DNA from: JANXQG01 sp963709175
GTDB lineage: Bacteria > Planctomycetota > Planctomycetia > Pirellulales > Thermoguttaceae
Direction: 5' to 3'
Length of the DNA stretch: 64,000 bases
Assembly: GCA_963709175.1 (NCBI GenBank)
Contig: CAVPVK010000003.1
Span: forward strand, 620,001-684,000
Every line of letters starts with the position of its first letter. Within the stretch, counting starts at the first letter, position 1. Below are positions 27,133 through 36,124 of the stretch, one piece after another. The notes beneath the pieces were generated by a model that was given only the letters and a program-made list of their open reading frames with translations, was not told where the DNA came from and did not search any database. Position numbers and translations under genes: made by a program.

Positions 27133-27624
27133 ATGAGTAATATGCCCAAACCTTCGCGCCACCTGTTTTGGCCGATCCTGCTGACGAGCCTGATCAGCAT
27201 CCATATCGTCTGCGTGGCGGTAATGGTGACCATAGCTACGCGGGACAGTTCCTTCGCCGTCGAGCCCGATTGGTATGAAAAAGGCCTGCACTACGACCAG
27301 ACGGCCGAGCAGCAACGTGAGAACCGGCGACTCGGTTGGTCGGTGCAACTCAAGATCGGCCGGCCGATGTCGGACACCAGCGAGCGGACCGTGACCTGCA
27401 CGGTGCGCGATCGGTCAGGCAAACCGGTTCGGGACGCTACGGTCGACATGGTGGCCTTCGCCCACTTGCGGGCAAGCAAGCGGATTTCCAGCGTGCTGCT
27501 GTCGCGCGAGGGCGGAGAGTACGCCGCCAGCTTGGCCTGCGATGATCCGGGCTTGTGGGAGTTCCGTCTCGTAATCACCCACGGCAAGGAGACGTTTACG
27601 CAAAAAGTGCAGCGCGAGATCTGA
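27133..27624 (+). CDS. ccoH: FixH/CcoH-like cbb3 maturation protein
   Basis: 163 residues: one N-terminal membrane helix (about 11-36), then the FixH signature EPDWYEKGLHYDQTAEQQ and a periplasmic beta-sandwich domain (about 70-160). FixH/CcoH is needed for stable assembly of cbb3 oxidase. It begins 9 bases after ccoG, in the usual G-H order. The usual partners ccoI (copper P-type ATPase) and ccoS do not follow; a SafE-like gene does. Confidence 0.88.
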   Translation: MSNMPKPSRHLFWPILLTSLISIHIVCVAVMVTIATRDSSFAVEPDWYEKGLHYDQTAEQQRENRRLGWSVQLKIGRPMSDTSERTVTCTVRDRSGKPVRDATVDMVAFAHLRASKRISSVLLSREGGEYAASLACDDPGLWEFRLVITHGKETFTQKVQREI

Positions 27625-27655
27625 CCGCCGTTGTGGTCACGCTACGCGGGATGCG

Positions 27656-28432
27656 ATGAACATGGGACTATTTGCTGCCATCGTGATCGCCAGTTTCCTG
27701 GGCAGCCTGCACTGCGTTGGCATGTGCGGGCCGCTGGTAGGGTTTGCCGTGAGCGATCCGGGCGGCCAGCGGCAGGGGTCCCGGCTCTGGCTCCACGCGG
27801 CCTATCATGCGGGGCGGTTGTCGACCTATGCCCTCGCCGGCGCGGTCTGCGGCCTGCTGGGCACCGCGGTCGATCGCGGCGGGGCGCGGCTCGGTTGCCA
27901 GAAGGCCGCGGCCCTGGCGGCCGGCGCGATCATGATCTGCGTGGGACTGGCTGCTGTGCTGCGTGCGCTGGGCGTCCGCTTGCCTCAGCTTCCCTTGCCG
28001 GGGCTGATCCAGCGGCTGGTGCTCACCGGCCAGCGGGCGGCCTTTGCCTTGCGGCCGCTGCCGCGGGCCTTGTGCATTGGTTTGCTCACGGCTTTCCTGC
28101 CCTGCGGCTGGCTTTATCTATTCGCGGCCTACGCCGCCGGGACGGGCAGCCCGGCCTGGGGCGCATTGGTAATGGTCGCCTTTTGCCTGGGGGGCGTGCC
28201 GGCCTTGGTGCTGGCGGGATTCGGCATGCAGACGATCGCCCGGCTGCTGGGGCGGCGCTTGCCGCTGGTCACGGCCCTGGCCATTGTGATGCTGGGCGTA
28301 GTCACGCTCGTCCTGCGGATGCAATCACCCGTGCAGGCATTCGAGCCGGTGCCGGTCCGCGCGGATTCCACGGCGATTGGGCAGGTGGAAGCGTTGGGCA
28401 AAACGGTGCCGCCCTGCTGTCGGAAACGCTAG
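27656..28432 (+). CDS. SafE/TauE-like membrane protein of the cbb3 operon
   Basis: 258 residues with six or more hydrophobic helices. The paired motifs FLGSLHCVGMCGPLVGF (TM1) and LLTAFLPCGWLYLFAAYAAGTG (mid-protein) define the sulfite-exporter/UreH-like family that often sits beside cbb3 genes in ccoG-H-(I)-S clusters. The Cys in each motif (CVGMC, PCGW) resembles the CcdA/DsbD layout and may handle copper or thiols. It starts 31 bases after fixH, and I assign it to the operon. No ccoI/ccoS follows, since the next gene is on the opposite strand. Confidence 0.82.
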   Translation: MNMGLFAAIVIASFLGSLHCVGMCGPLVGFAVSDPGGQRQGSRLWLHAAYHAGRLSTYALAGAVCGLLGTAVDRGGARLGCQKAAALAAGAIMICVGLAAVLRALGVRLPQLPLPGLIQRLVLTGQRAAFALRPLPRALCIGLLTAFLPCGWLYLFAAYAAGTGSPAWGALVMVAFCLGGVPALVLAGFGMQTIARLLGRRLPLVTALAIVMLGVVTLVLRMQSPVQAFEPVPVRADSTAIGQVEALGKTVPPCCRKR

Positions 28433-28506
28433 TGTAGTTTCTAACAGATAACGTGCTTTATCGCCGATTGGCGGTCGTTGAGCGTCGTTAAAGTTCCTGC
28501 CGTTTC

Positions 28507-29723
28507 TTACTTGGTCTGCTTCTGGCTCAAGAACAAGAACGTGCCCTTCTTGTTGCCCACGATGATGTCCGGCACGCCGTCGCCGTTGAGGTCGCGGGCG
28601 ATGACCTGCGTGCCGACGCCCGAGTTGTCGTCGATCTGGTGCGGTACGAACTTCGCGCCGCCCTTGCCGTCGCGCAGCAACTCGAACCAGTAGAGCACCG
28701 CCGGGGCGTTGGCCTCCACGTCGCCCGTGGGGCCGTGGGCCCAATAGCGCTTGCCAGTGACGATGTCCATCAGGCCGTCGCCTTTGATGTCGGCCAGGTC
28801 CATGCTGTGCATCTGGCTGATCCGCAAGGCGGGCGAGTTCAGGTCCGGCTTGGGCGGAAGGATCACGTGCTGCTTCCAAGTGATCTCGCCCGCCGCGGTT
28901 CGCTGTTGCTGGTACCAAAGCAGGCCATAGATATGGCAGTGCCATGAGGTGATTACGTCAGCCAGGCCGTCGCCGTTGACGTCGTAAACCATCATCTGCG
29001 CCCCGCCTCAGCGAATGGGAAGGGATGCTTGATCCACGGCTTGCCGGTATCGAGCTTCGCCGGCTGTTCCCACCAGCCGCTGGCCTCGACGATGTCCATG
29101 CGGCCGTCGCCGTTAATGTCGCCCACTCCCATGCCGTGCGTGAATCGCTGGTAACGGCCGTCCATGGGCGAGATAGGATGGAATTCCCAGAGGTCATTGG
29201 GCCGCTTCGGGTTCCAGGTGGCGTAGCCCAGTTGCCCGCCCTGGGGACCCTGCGTGTTGTAGACCAGCTCCGGGCGGCCGTCGCCGTTGATGTCGACCCA
29301 GGCCGGCGACTCATTTCCGACGTCGTGCAGGGCCAGGTGCTTCTTCCACGGTCCGCCCGCAGGTCCCGGGTTCTCATACCACCAGGCGTCCGTGCCGGGC
29401 ATCGGCACATACAGCACGTCGAGCCAGCCGTCGCCGTTGAAGTCGCCGGTAAAGGTGAGGAAGTCGTTCGAATAGCCGTGCGGGTCGATGGCTTCGGACG
29501 GGTAGATTTCGTGTTTTTTGGTGAAGCCGGGACCCTCGTACCAGTAAGGCCCGGCCACGACGTCGAGCTTGCCGTCGTTGTTGAAATCGCCGCAGTTGGC
29601 CCCTTCGCAGTAGAACTTGTCGCTGAGCACGATTTTCTTGAAAGTGGGCAGCGGTTTCTTATCGGCCGCCTGGCAAACCAGCGGCAGGGCGACGATGGCA
29701 AACAGGATGGCGAGGCGTTTCAT
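28507..29723 (-). CDS. Secreted FG-GAP/VCBS repeat protein (one frameshift)
   Basis: The gene starts at ATG 29723 with a signal peptide (MKRLAILFAIVALPLVCQA). It runs as beta-propeller blades, each carrying the calcium-binding D-x-(N/D)-x-DG motif: GDFNNDGKLDVVAG, GDFNGDGWLDVLYV, VDINGDGRPELVY, GDINGDGRMDIVEA. One base is missing in a G-run (plus strand 29000-29004). The second frame then continues YDVNGDGLADV, ADIKGDGLMDIV and RDLNGDGVPDIIVG. The joined product is about 405 residues, a typical seven-bladed propeller of planctomycetes, presumably secreted and ligand-binding. Left unjoined it would be called as two genes. Confidence 0.82.
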
Positions 29724-29901
29724 GGCGGGTTCTCCTCGTGATGGGAAAGGGAAAGGCGGGAAGCGACACTACTACTATAATCCGAGGCCGCGCGACCTGC
29801 CACCCATACCGCTTGGCAAGTCGTTCTCCGCCAACTACCATGGCAATAGTCCAATAGTCCCACCGCAACTCCTGCCTGCCTCCTGGGAAGGAATCCTCGC
29901 C

Positions 29902-31610
29902 ATGTCCATTCGAATCGTGTCTTTCGCCGCTTTTGTCCTCGCGGGATTTCCCTCGGCATCATCGGCGGCCGCGCCGCTCGAAGATCGCTGGGTGTACCTG
30001 TCCACCAACCTGCTGGTCGATAAGAATGTCGACGACAATCTCCGAATGCTCCGCCGCGCGGCCAAGGCCGGCTACAACGGCGTCGTGGTCAGCGACAGCA
30101 AGTTCATGCGGTGGGACCAATTGCCCGATCGCTATGCGACCAATGTCCGCCGGTTCCGGCAAGGCGTCGCCGAGCTCAGACTTTCTTGCATCGCGGCCGT
30201 CTGCTCCATCGGCTATTCCAACGATCTGCTCTCCCGCGACCCGAACCTGGCCGAGGGCCTGCCCGTCCGCGATACGGCGTTCATCGCCCGTGATGGCAAG
30301 CTCGTGCCCGCCGATGATGGCCCGCATATTGTCAACGGCGGCTTCGAGCAATGGAAGCGCGGACAGCCCATCGGTTGGGGCTTCGTCGATCGGCCGGGCG
30401 AGATCAGTTTCCGCGACACGGAGGTGAAACGCGAGGGGGACGCATCGCTCCGCATGGAGGACATCGGCCTGCACGACCCGTCCAACGGCCGCGCCTGCCA
30501 GGCGCTCAACGTGAAGCCGTTCCACTATTATCATGTCTCGGCTACCGTCAAGACGCAGGACTTCGAAGCCGCCCACGAAGTGCGGATTGCGGTCATTGCC
30601 GACGATGGCAGCGAGTTGAACTACTATCAGCCGCACGTCGACAAGACCCAGGACTGGAAGCGGATCGACGTGACTTTCAACAGCCTCGACCACTCCCGCG
30701 TGAACCTGTACCTGGGTGTCTGGGGCGGCAAACGCGGCAAAATCTGGTGGGACGACGTCCGCGTGGAGCCGGCCGGGCTGGTGAATGTCGTCCGCCGCGA
30801 CGGCGCGCCCTGCGGGCAACTTCGTCCGATGGCCAAGTCGTTTACCGCGAGGGCCGCGACTTCACCGCTGCCCGCGATCCCAAGCTCGGCATGCTCCCCT
30901 GGCCGGGCGGTTTTACCGCCTGGCACGATCCGCCGACGGTGACCCTGCCTTCCGGCAGCCAGATCCGCGACGGGCAGACGGTGCTGCTGAGCTACTATCA
31001 CACCGCCCTTATCTACGAGGAACAGGTCATGTGCTGCATGGCCGAGCCCAAGGTCTACGATATTCTCCGCTGGCAGATCCGGCAGGTGCACAAGCATCTC
31101 CAGCCCGACGGCTATTTCCTGCAGCACGACGAAATCCGCGTGCAGGGCTGGGATGAAAGCTGCCGCCGCAGCGGCAAGAGGCCCGCCGAACTGCTGGCAG
31201 AGAACGTTCGCCAGTGCCTGAAGATGGTTCGGGGCGAAGACTCGGGCAAACCGATTTATGCCTGGTCGGACATGTTCGATCCGCTGCACAATGCCCAGAA
31301 GTCGGGCGCGTACTACCTGGTCAAGGGCGACGGCCCTTGGTATGGCTCGTGGAAGGGCCTCGATAAGGACGTGGTGATCGTCAACTGGAACTCGGACCCG
31401 GCTAAGCGCGTTGCTTCGCGCGAACATTTCGCCGGGCTGGGCAATCGGCAAATTCTGGCCGGCTATTACGACGGTCCGGTGCCGGAAATCGCCAGTTGGT
31501 TGCGCGACGCCCGGAAGGTTCATGGCGTCGTCGGCGTAATGTATACGACCTGGCAGAGCCGCTATGACGACCTGGATGCCTTCGCGCGGCAGTTGGCCGG
31601 CAAAGATTGA
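29902..31610 (+). CDS. Secreted glycoside-hydrolase-like protein (one frameshift)
   Basis: Start ATG 29902 with GGAAGGAA upstream and a signal peptide (about 1-25). The N-terminal part (LLVDKNVDDNLRMLRRAAKAGYNGVVV) begins a TIM-barrel. A beta-sandwich CBM-like insert (about 140-290, NGGFEQWKRGQPIGWGFVD) follows. One C is missing near 30810, after which the barrel resumes (LSYYHTALIYEEQVMCCM, FLQHDEIRVQGWDESCRRSG, IYAWSDMFDPLHNA, VVIVNWNSD). The acidic residues in QHDE and WSDMFD are plausible catalytic groups, resembling hexosaminidase-like families. I cannot name a GH family, so the substrate is unknown. Total is about 570 residues. Confidence 0.65.
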
Positions 31611-31616
31611 CGCGTC

Positions 31617-33393
31617 CTACGACTTGTGGAACAATAGCCACAAGATCACCACGGTGAGCACAGGGACCAGCAGCCCAAGCAGATAAAGCCGCACTTTCTG
31701 CCAACGGCCCTGCCACACCGCCGGCGGCCTAAGACGATCGCAACGGCCCGTCACCTGCACTTTCTCCGGGGCGTCGAGTTCCTGCTTCATCATGGTGGCC
31801 GTGGGATAGCGATCGAAGGGCTGGCGCTCCAAGGCGTGCAGGATGATCTCCTCGACCTCCGGCGACAATTCAGGCATGTGCCGTCGCGGGGCAACCGGAT
31901 CACCGATCAATCGAGCGTTCATGATTGCATACGGGTTGTTGCCCTCGAAAGGCGTCGCCCCGGTGATCATCTCGTAGAGCATCACGCCCAGGCTGTAGAT
32001 GTCGGTGCGGGTGTCGCCGCGGCGGCCCTTGACCTGTTCGGGGGCCATGTAGTCGGGCGTGCCCATGGAGGTCGAGAAGCCGGCGAACGTCAACCGTCGC
32101 AAACCGGCGGCCTTGGCGATGCCGAAATCCATGATGCGGATGCTGCCATCGTCGCAAAGCATGATGTTCTCCGGCTTCAGGTCGCGGTGGATCACCTCCT
32201 GGGAATGCAGGTAGGCAAGGGCCTCGCAAATCCGGCTGGCGATCGCCAAAGCGTCCTTGACGGGTATCCGCCCGGCACTGCGCATCACGTCCCGCAAGGT
32301 CTGTCCTTTGAGGTACTCCATGACGATGTAGGGACGGCTCTTCTCTTCAACGGGCACGATGCGGAGGATGTACGGGTGCTTTAGCTTCCGTCCGATCGAT
32401 TCCTCGCGTTGGAAGCGGCTGAAGAAGGCCGGGTCGCTCTCGAATTGCATGAAGGGCACCTTCAGGGCGACGGTCTCGCCCGACTTGGTGTCGATCGCCT
32501 TGAAGATCGAGGCCATGCCGCTCCGGCTAATCAGCTCGGTGATCTGGAATCGGTCGTCGAGCGTTTGACCTACTTCCACTTCATGACTCATAGGCTGGGT
32601 AACCTCACGGTAAATGGGCAGACCGCGGTAGAACATCATTTCTTCCACGCGATCGATCCGCACGACCTGGACGGTAAGATTATCCTCGGTCCCGCGCTTT
32701 TCCGCCAGGGCCGCAAGCTGCTTGCACGCCTCTTCTGGAGGTGTGTGCGTGACAATTTCGCAGATTTCGTCCTCGGTGAGGAATTGATGAACACCGTCGG
32801 TGCACTGGACGAGGTAATCGCCCTGGTTCACGCGGACATCGTATAGATCAACTTGGACCGTTGGGTCGCGACCGATGCTCCGCATGAGCATCGAGTCGCA
32901 TTTCGCTGTGCGCCGCCTCCTGGGCCGAGATTAGCCCGAGTTTCTGCTGCATGGCCGCATAGGTATGATCGGCCGTGATTTGCTGAGCCTTACCCCCCTG
33001 TATGAGGTAGGCGCGGCTGTCGCCGACGTGTCCGATCGTGACCTCGGTATTGCGGAAGACCGAAACGATGAGCGTGGTCGCCATTCGGCCGTTGCCGCGT
33101 TGCTCCATGCCCTTGTCGTAGACGGCTAAGTTGGCCGCGTTGAGTACGTCCCAAAGGAGATTGCGGGGAGGGATATTCTCTTTGGCCTCGCGAAAGAGCT
33201 TCAAGGCCGTATCGACCGACATGCGGCTAGCCACTTCACCGCAGTCCTGTCCGCCCACCCCGTCGGCGATGACGGCCACCGCGCCGTGGCTCCGCCTTTG
33301 CTGCTCCTCATTGGGCTCCCAAAACCCGGCACAATCCTCATTATTGGGTCGGACGGGGCCCGGCAAGCAAAGACACGCATAGGTTAGTTCCAT
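31617..33393 (-). CDS. PP2C phosphatase-Ser/Thr kinase fusion (one frameshift)
   Basis: From ATG 33393 the first ~165 residues are a PP2C phosphatase: RPNNEDCAGFW, VIADGVGGQDCGEVAS and TIGHVGDSRAYLIQ supply the metal-binding aspartates. One extra base near 32893-32899 breaks the frame; the second frame completes PP2C (DYLVQCTDGVHQFL, GTEDNLTVQVV). It then continues as a protein kinase with VALKVPF, HRDLKPENIML, DFGIAK and GTPDYMAPEQ, and ends in a membrane helix (LYLLGLLVPVLTVVILWLLF). Such kinase/phosphatase fusions occur in proteobacteria near nitrogen-assimilation genes. Here the adjacent genes are an APC permease, amt and P-II. Total is about 592 residues. Confidence 0.85.
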
Positions 33394-33870
33394 GGCAGCC
33401 TCTGTCAAACGTCGTCGGACGGGGTCTTATCTCTTGGGCGGCTGAACGCGAAACTAACCTCACCGAGCGAAGGCGATCTTCGCTTACGCTACGGGCGGAT
33501 ATAGGCCATGTCGCAAATGCATTTCCCATGCCGCGCGCTGTTATTATTCTAGCTCCGGCGGCGTCATTTCGATATATTTTCGCATTTGTGGTGCCCAAAT
33601 GGAAATAGTTGTCGCTTCGCCTTTACGGGCATTTCCTTGTGAAATGCTTATTCCCTGCGCACTTCTTGCGCAGCAGCTAATCGCTTTACAACAATTTCGT
33701 CGGCGGTCAACAGATTTTTTTGTGGGTTTCTAGCCATTCTTGCAAATTGCTAGTTGCTGTGTTGCAAATGTGGCATGCAGTTTGCAAACGCCTTGTTTCG
33801 GAATTGCCCAATGTGCAGTCACTGTTCGAGCAGTGGTTGGGCATTTCCTGGAAATTCAACGAGGTGTTTC
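33394..33870. other. Divergent promoter region between the kinase fusion and the APC permease
   Basis: About 480 noncoding bases, noticeably more AT-rich than the flanks over 33560-33800. It holds the sigma-54-like promoter at 33771-33786. I saw no RNA gene or repeat in the rest. Confidence 0.6.
33771..33786 (+). promoter_or_regulatory. Sigma-54 (RpoN) type promoter
   Basis: TGGCATGCAGTTTGCA matches the -24/-12 consensus TGGCAC-N5-TTGCA, with GG (33772-33773) and GC (33784-33785) exactly ten bases apart. Transcription would start near 33797, giving a 5' leader of about 74 bases before the permease ATG at 33871. It is correctly oriented for the APC permease. An enhancer-binding-protein site was not identified. 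Confidence 0.65.
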
Positions 33871-35982
33871 ATGTCGACCAGTCCCCCGCCCAGTGAAATG
33901 AAGAAAACGTTAGGCCTCACTGGTCTGACGATGAATGCCATGGCCCTGATCGCGCCTGGAGCGTTCTTATGGCTGACTTACGTGCAACAGGCCGCCTACG
34001 GCGCGCCAATGGCCGGTGCCGCCATGTGGTTCGGCATCATTGTCGCCCTGTTGCTGTGCTTTGCGACCGCCATTTCTTATGCAGAGCTCTCGAAGCTCTA
34101 CCCTGGGGCGGGGTCATCCTATTTCTTCGCCGAGCAGGCGTTCCTTTCCAAGACCCATGCTTACAAGTTTGCCCGCTTGTCCAAGTTCGTCATCGGCTGG
34201 GCCAGCCACTTGTATTACTGGGTCTACCCCGGGGTGATGGTCGGGGTGACCGCCATTCTGGCCGGCTATCTCGCCAGCATCTTCTGGCCCGATACGTTTA
34301 ACTCAACCGTCAACAGCCCGACGTTGATGATCGGTTTCGCGGTGGTGTTCTCTTTCGGCGTAGCCTACATCGCCTACAACGGCGTAACCGGGTCAACGGG
34401 CGTGAATATCGCCATTAACGTGATCCAAATCAGCGCCTTGATTGTCTTTTCGGTGATCGCCCTGGGTTATCGCCTGAGCCACAACAAGGACGGCGACCCG
34501 GGGCTTTACTTCGCCAGCAGCGGCAAGGCCGTGCCCTACCAGGTCTATCAGGACAACGTGCAGGACACGGGTGATGACGGCAAGCCGAAAGTGGACAAGG
34601 ACGGCAAACCGGTCTTCGTCCAGGACACTTGGTCCGACGATGCCAAGACCCCCAAAGTTGACGACAAGGGGCAGCCCCAATGGAAGACGGCCGATAAGAT
34701 CATCGCCGAAGACGACCTGAAATCGAAGGATCTTCCCCTACCCGAAAGCTACAAAAGCCCCTTCGGCACTTTCAGTCTTGCCGCGGGCGACCCCTTCCCC
34801 GATTACGAAAAGGACAAGGATGGCAAGCCGGTGCTGGGCAAGGACGGCAAGATCCAGCCGCTGGCGTTTACCTTGAGTTGGTCCTCTTCCGACGCGCTGA
34901 GTGCCGGCGGCACGGCGATGACCGACGGCAAGCCGGATTTCAAGAAGGATCCGCCCGCCTTCAACTATCATACCTCGGCGACCTCCGTGGTGGCGCCGCA
35001 CCAGTGGAACTATGCTTTCATTCAGGCCTGCATCGCCATCTTGATCCTCGTCGGATTCGAGTCGGTGACCTCGATGGGCGAGGAAGCCAAGAATGCCAAG
35101 CGCGACATCCCCCGCGCCGTGCTTCTGTCGCTGTTGATTCAGGGCGTGGTCTGCTACCTGCTTGAGTACTTTGCCGCCAATTATTTCCTGAACGCCGGCT
35201 ACAAGTTGCCCCAGGCGGCCGGTTCGAGCGCCTCGATCGGCGACATGATGGTGATCACCGGCACGTGGCTCTTCGGCAGCTACGACGCTGCCCGCTGGTA
35301 CATGTTGATCCAGGCCGCCACAGTTTTCCTGGCCCTGATCGGCACCACGCTCTCGTGCGTCAACACTGGCGCCCGCGTGACTTATGCCATGGGCCGCGAC
35401 GACGAAGTGCCATCGCATTTCGGCATGTTGCATGGCAAGAAGCTGACTCCGCACCGGGCCATCTGGACGCTGGCCTTTGTTTCCACAGTGATCGGCGTTC
35501 TCACCGTGCTCTGGTACCTCTGCGGTCCGTCGGCCACGGACGCGATGAACACGGCCTTGACCGATGCCCAGAAGAACAGCATCTGGTATCCCAAGTTCCT
35601 GGTCTTCACCAAGGAGTTTGCCGCGAAGCTTCCCAATAGCCTGATTGTGGCCACGCTGGTGAGCAACTTCGGAACGTTCCTGCTCTATATGTTGACCTGC
35701 ATTATCGCCATTGTGGCCTTCCGCGAGCACCACACCTTCAGCGGATTCAAGCACATGGTGGTTCCGGTATTCGGATTGCTGGCGAACCTCGCCTGCATGT
35801 TGTTCTACTTGATCGGTCCGTTCACCGTGGCGGGAATGAGTGTCATGGAGCCTTATGTGGCCCTGGGTATTGCTGGCGTGTGGGGCCTGTACGGGGCCGC
35901 CTACTTCATGTTTTCCAGCAAGAAGAAGGGCAAAGAGGTATTGCTGACGAGCAAGCCGAGCGATGCGGCAGTCCCGGCCTGA
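33871..35982 (+). CDS. APC-superfamily amino-acid permease with a large extracytoplasmic insert
   Basis: 703 residues from ATG 33871, which has GAGGTG seven bases upstream. Residues about 10-200 contain the first APC helices (LTGLTMNAMALIAPGAFLWL, SYAELSKLYPGAGSSYFF). A hydrophilic insert (about 210-370) rich in DKDGKP motifs interrupts the core before GFESVTSMGEEAKNAKRDIPRAV, a classic APC amphipathic loop. About 12 membrane helices are evident in all. It is predicted to import amino acids with protons. Because it follows a sigma-54 promoter and precedes amt and glnB, nitrogen-limited induction is likely (inference). A strong hairpin lies 63 bases after its stop. Confidence 0.85.
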   Translation: MSTSPPPSEMKKTLGLTGLTMNAMALIAPGAFLWLTYVQQAAYGAPMAGAAMWFGIIVALLLCFATAISYAELSKLYPGAGSSYFFAEQAFLSKTHAYKFARLSKFVIGWASHLYYWVYPGVMVGVTAILAGYLASIFWPDTFNSTVNSPTLMIGFAVVFSFGVAYIAYNGVTGSTGVNIAINVIQISALIVFSVIALGYRLSHNKDGDPGLYFASSGKAVPYQVYQDNVQDTGDDGKPKVDKDGKPVFVQDTWSDDAKTPKVDDKGQPQWKTADKIIAEDDLKSKDLPLPESYKSPFGTFSLAAGDPFPDYEKDKDGKPVLGKDGKIQPLAFTLSWSSSDALSAGGTAMTDGKPDFKKDPPAFNYHTSATSVVAPHQWNYAFIQACIAILILVGFESVTSMGEEAKNAKRDIPRAVLLSLLIQGVVCYLLEYFAANYFLNAGYKLPQAAGSSASIGDMMVITGTWLFGSYDAARWYMLIQAATVFLALIGTTLSCVNTGARVTYAMGRDDEVPSHFGMLHGKKLTPHRAIWTLAFVSTVIGVLTVLWYLCGPSATDAMNTALTDAQKNSIWYPKFLVFTKEFAAKLPNSLIVATLVSNFGTFLLYMLTCIIAIVAFREHHTFSGFKHMVVPVFGLLANLACMLFYLIGPFTVAGMSVMEPYVALGIAGVWGLYGAAYFMFSSKKKGKEVLLTSKPSDAAVPA

Positions 35983-36045
35983 TGCGCTCGGAAATAGAGG
36001 CCGAGCAGGCTTACAGCCTGTTCGCCTGATATCTCGCCAATTTTG

Positions 36046-36084
36046 TTCGGAACGCCGCGTCAAGCCAAGACGCGGCGTTCCGAA
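36046..36084 (+). terminator. Strong hairpin terminator after the APC permease
   Basis: Sixteen-base arms TTCGGAACGCCGCGTC (36046-36061) and GACGCGGCGTTCCGAA (36069-36084) pair without mismatch around a seven-base loop. The following tcgttta is only mildly T-rich. A TATAAT (36090-36095) just past it could be the -10 box for amt. Confidence 0.6.
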
Positions 36085-36124
36085 TCGTTTATAATCCTGG
36101 GTTTTACACGGAAAAGGCGCGATC

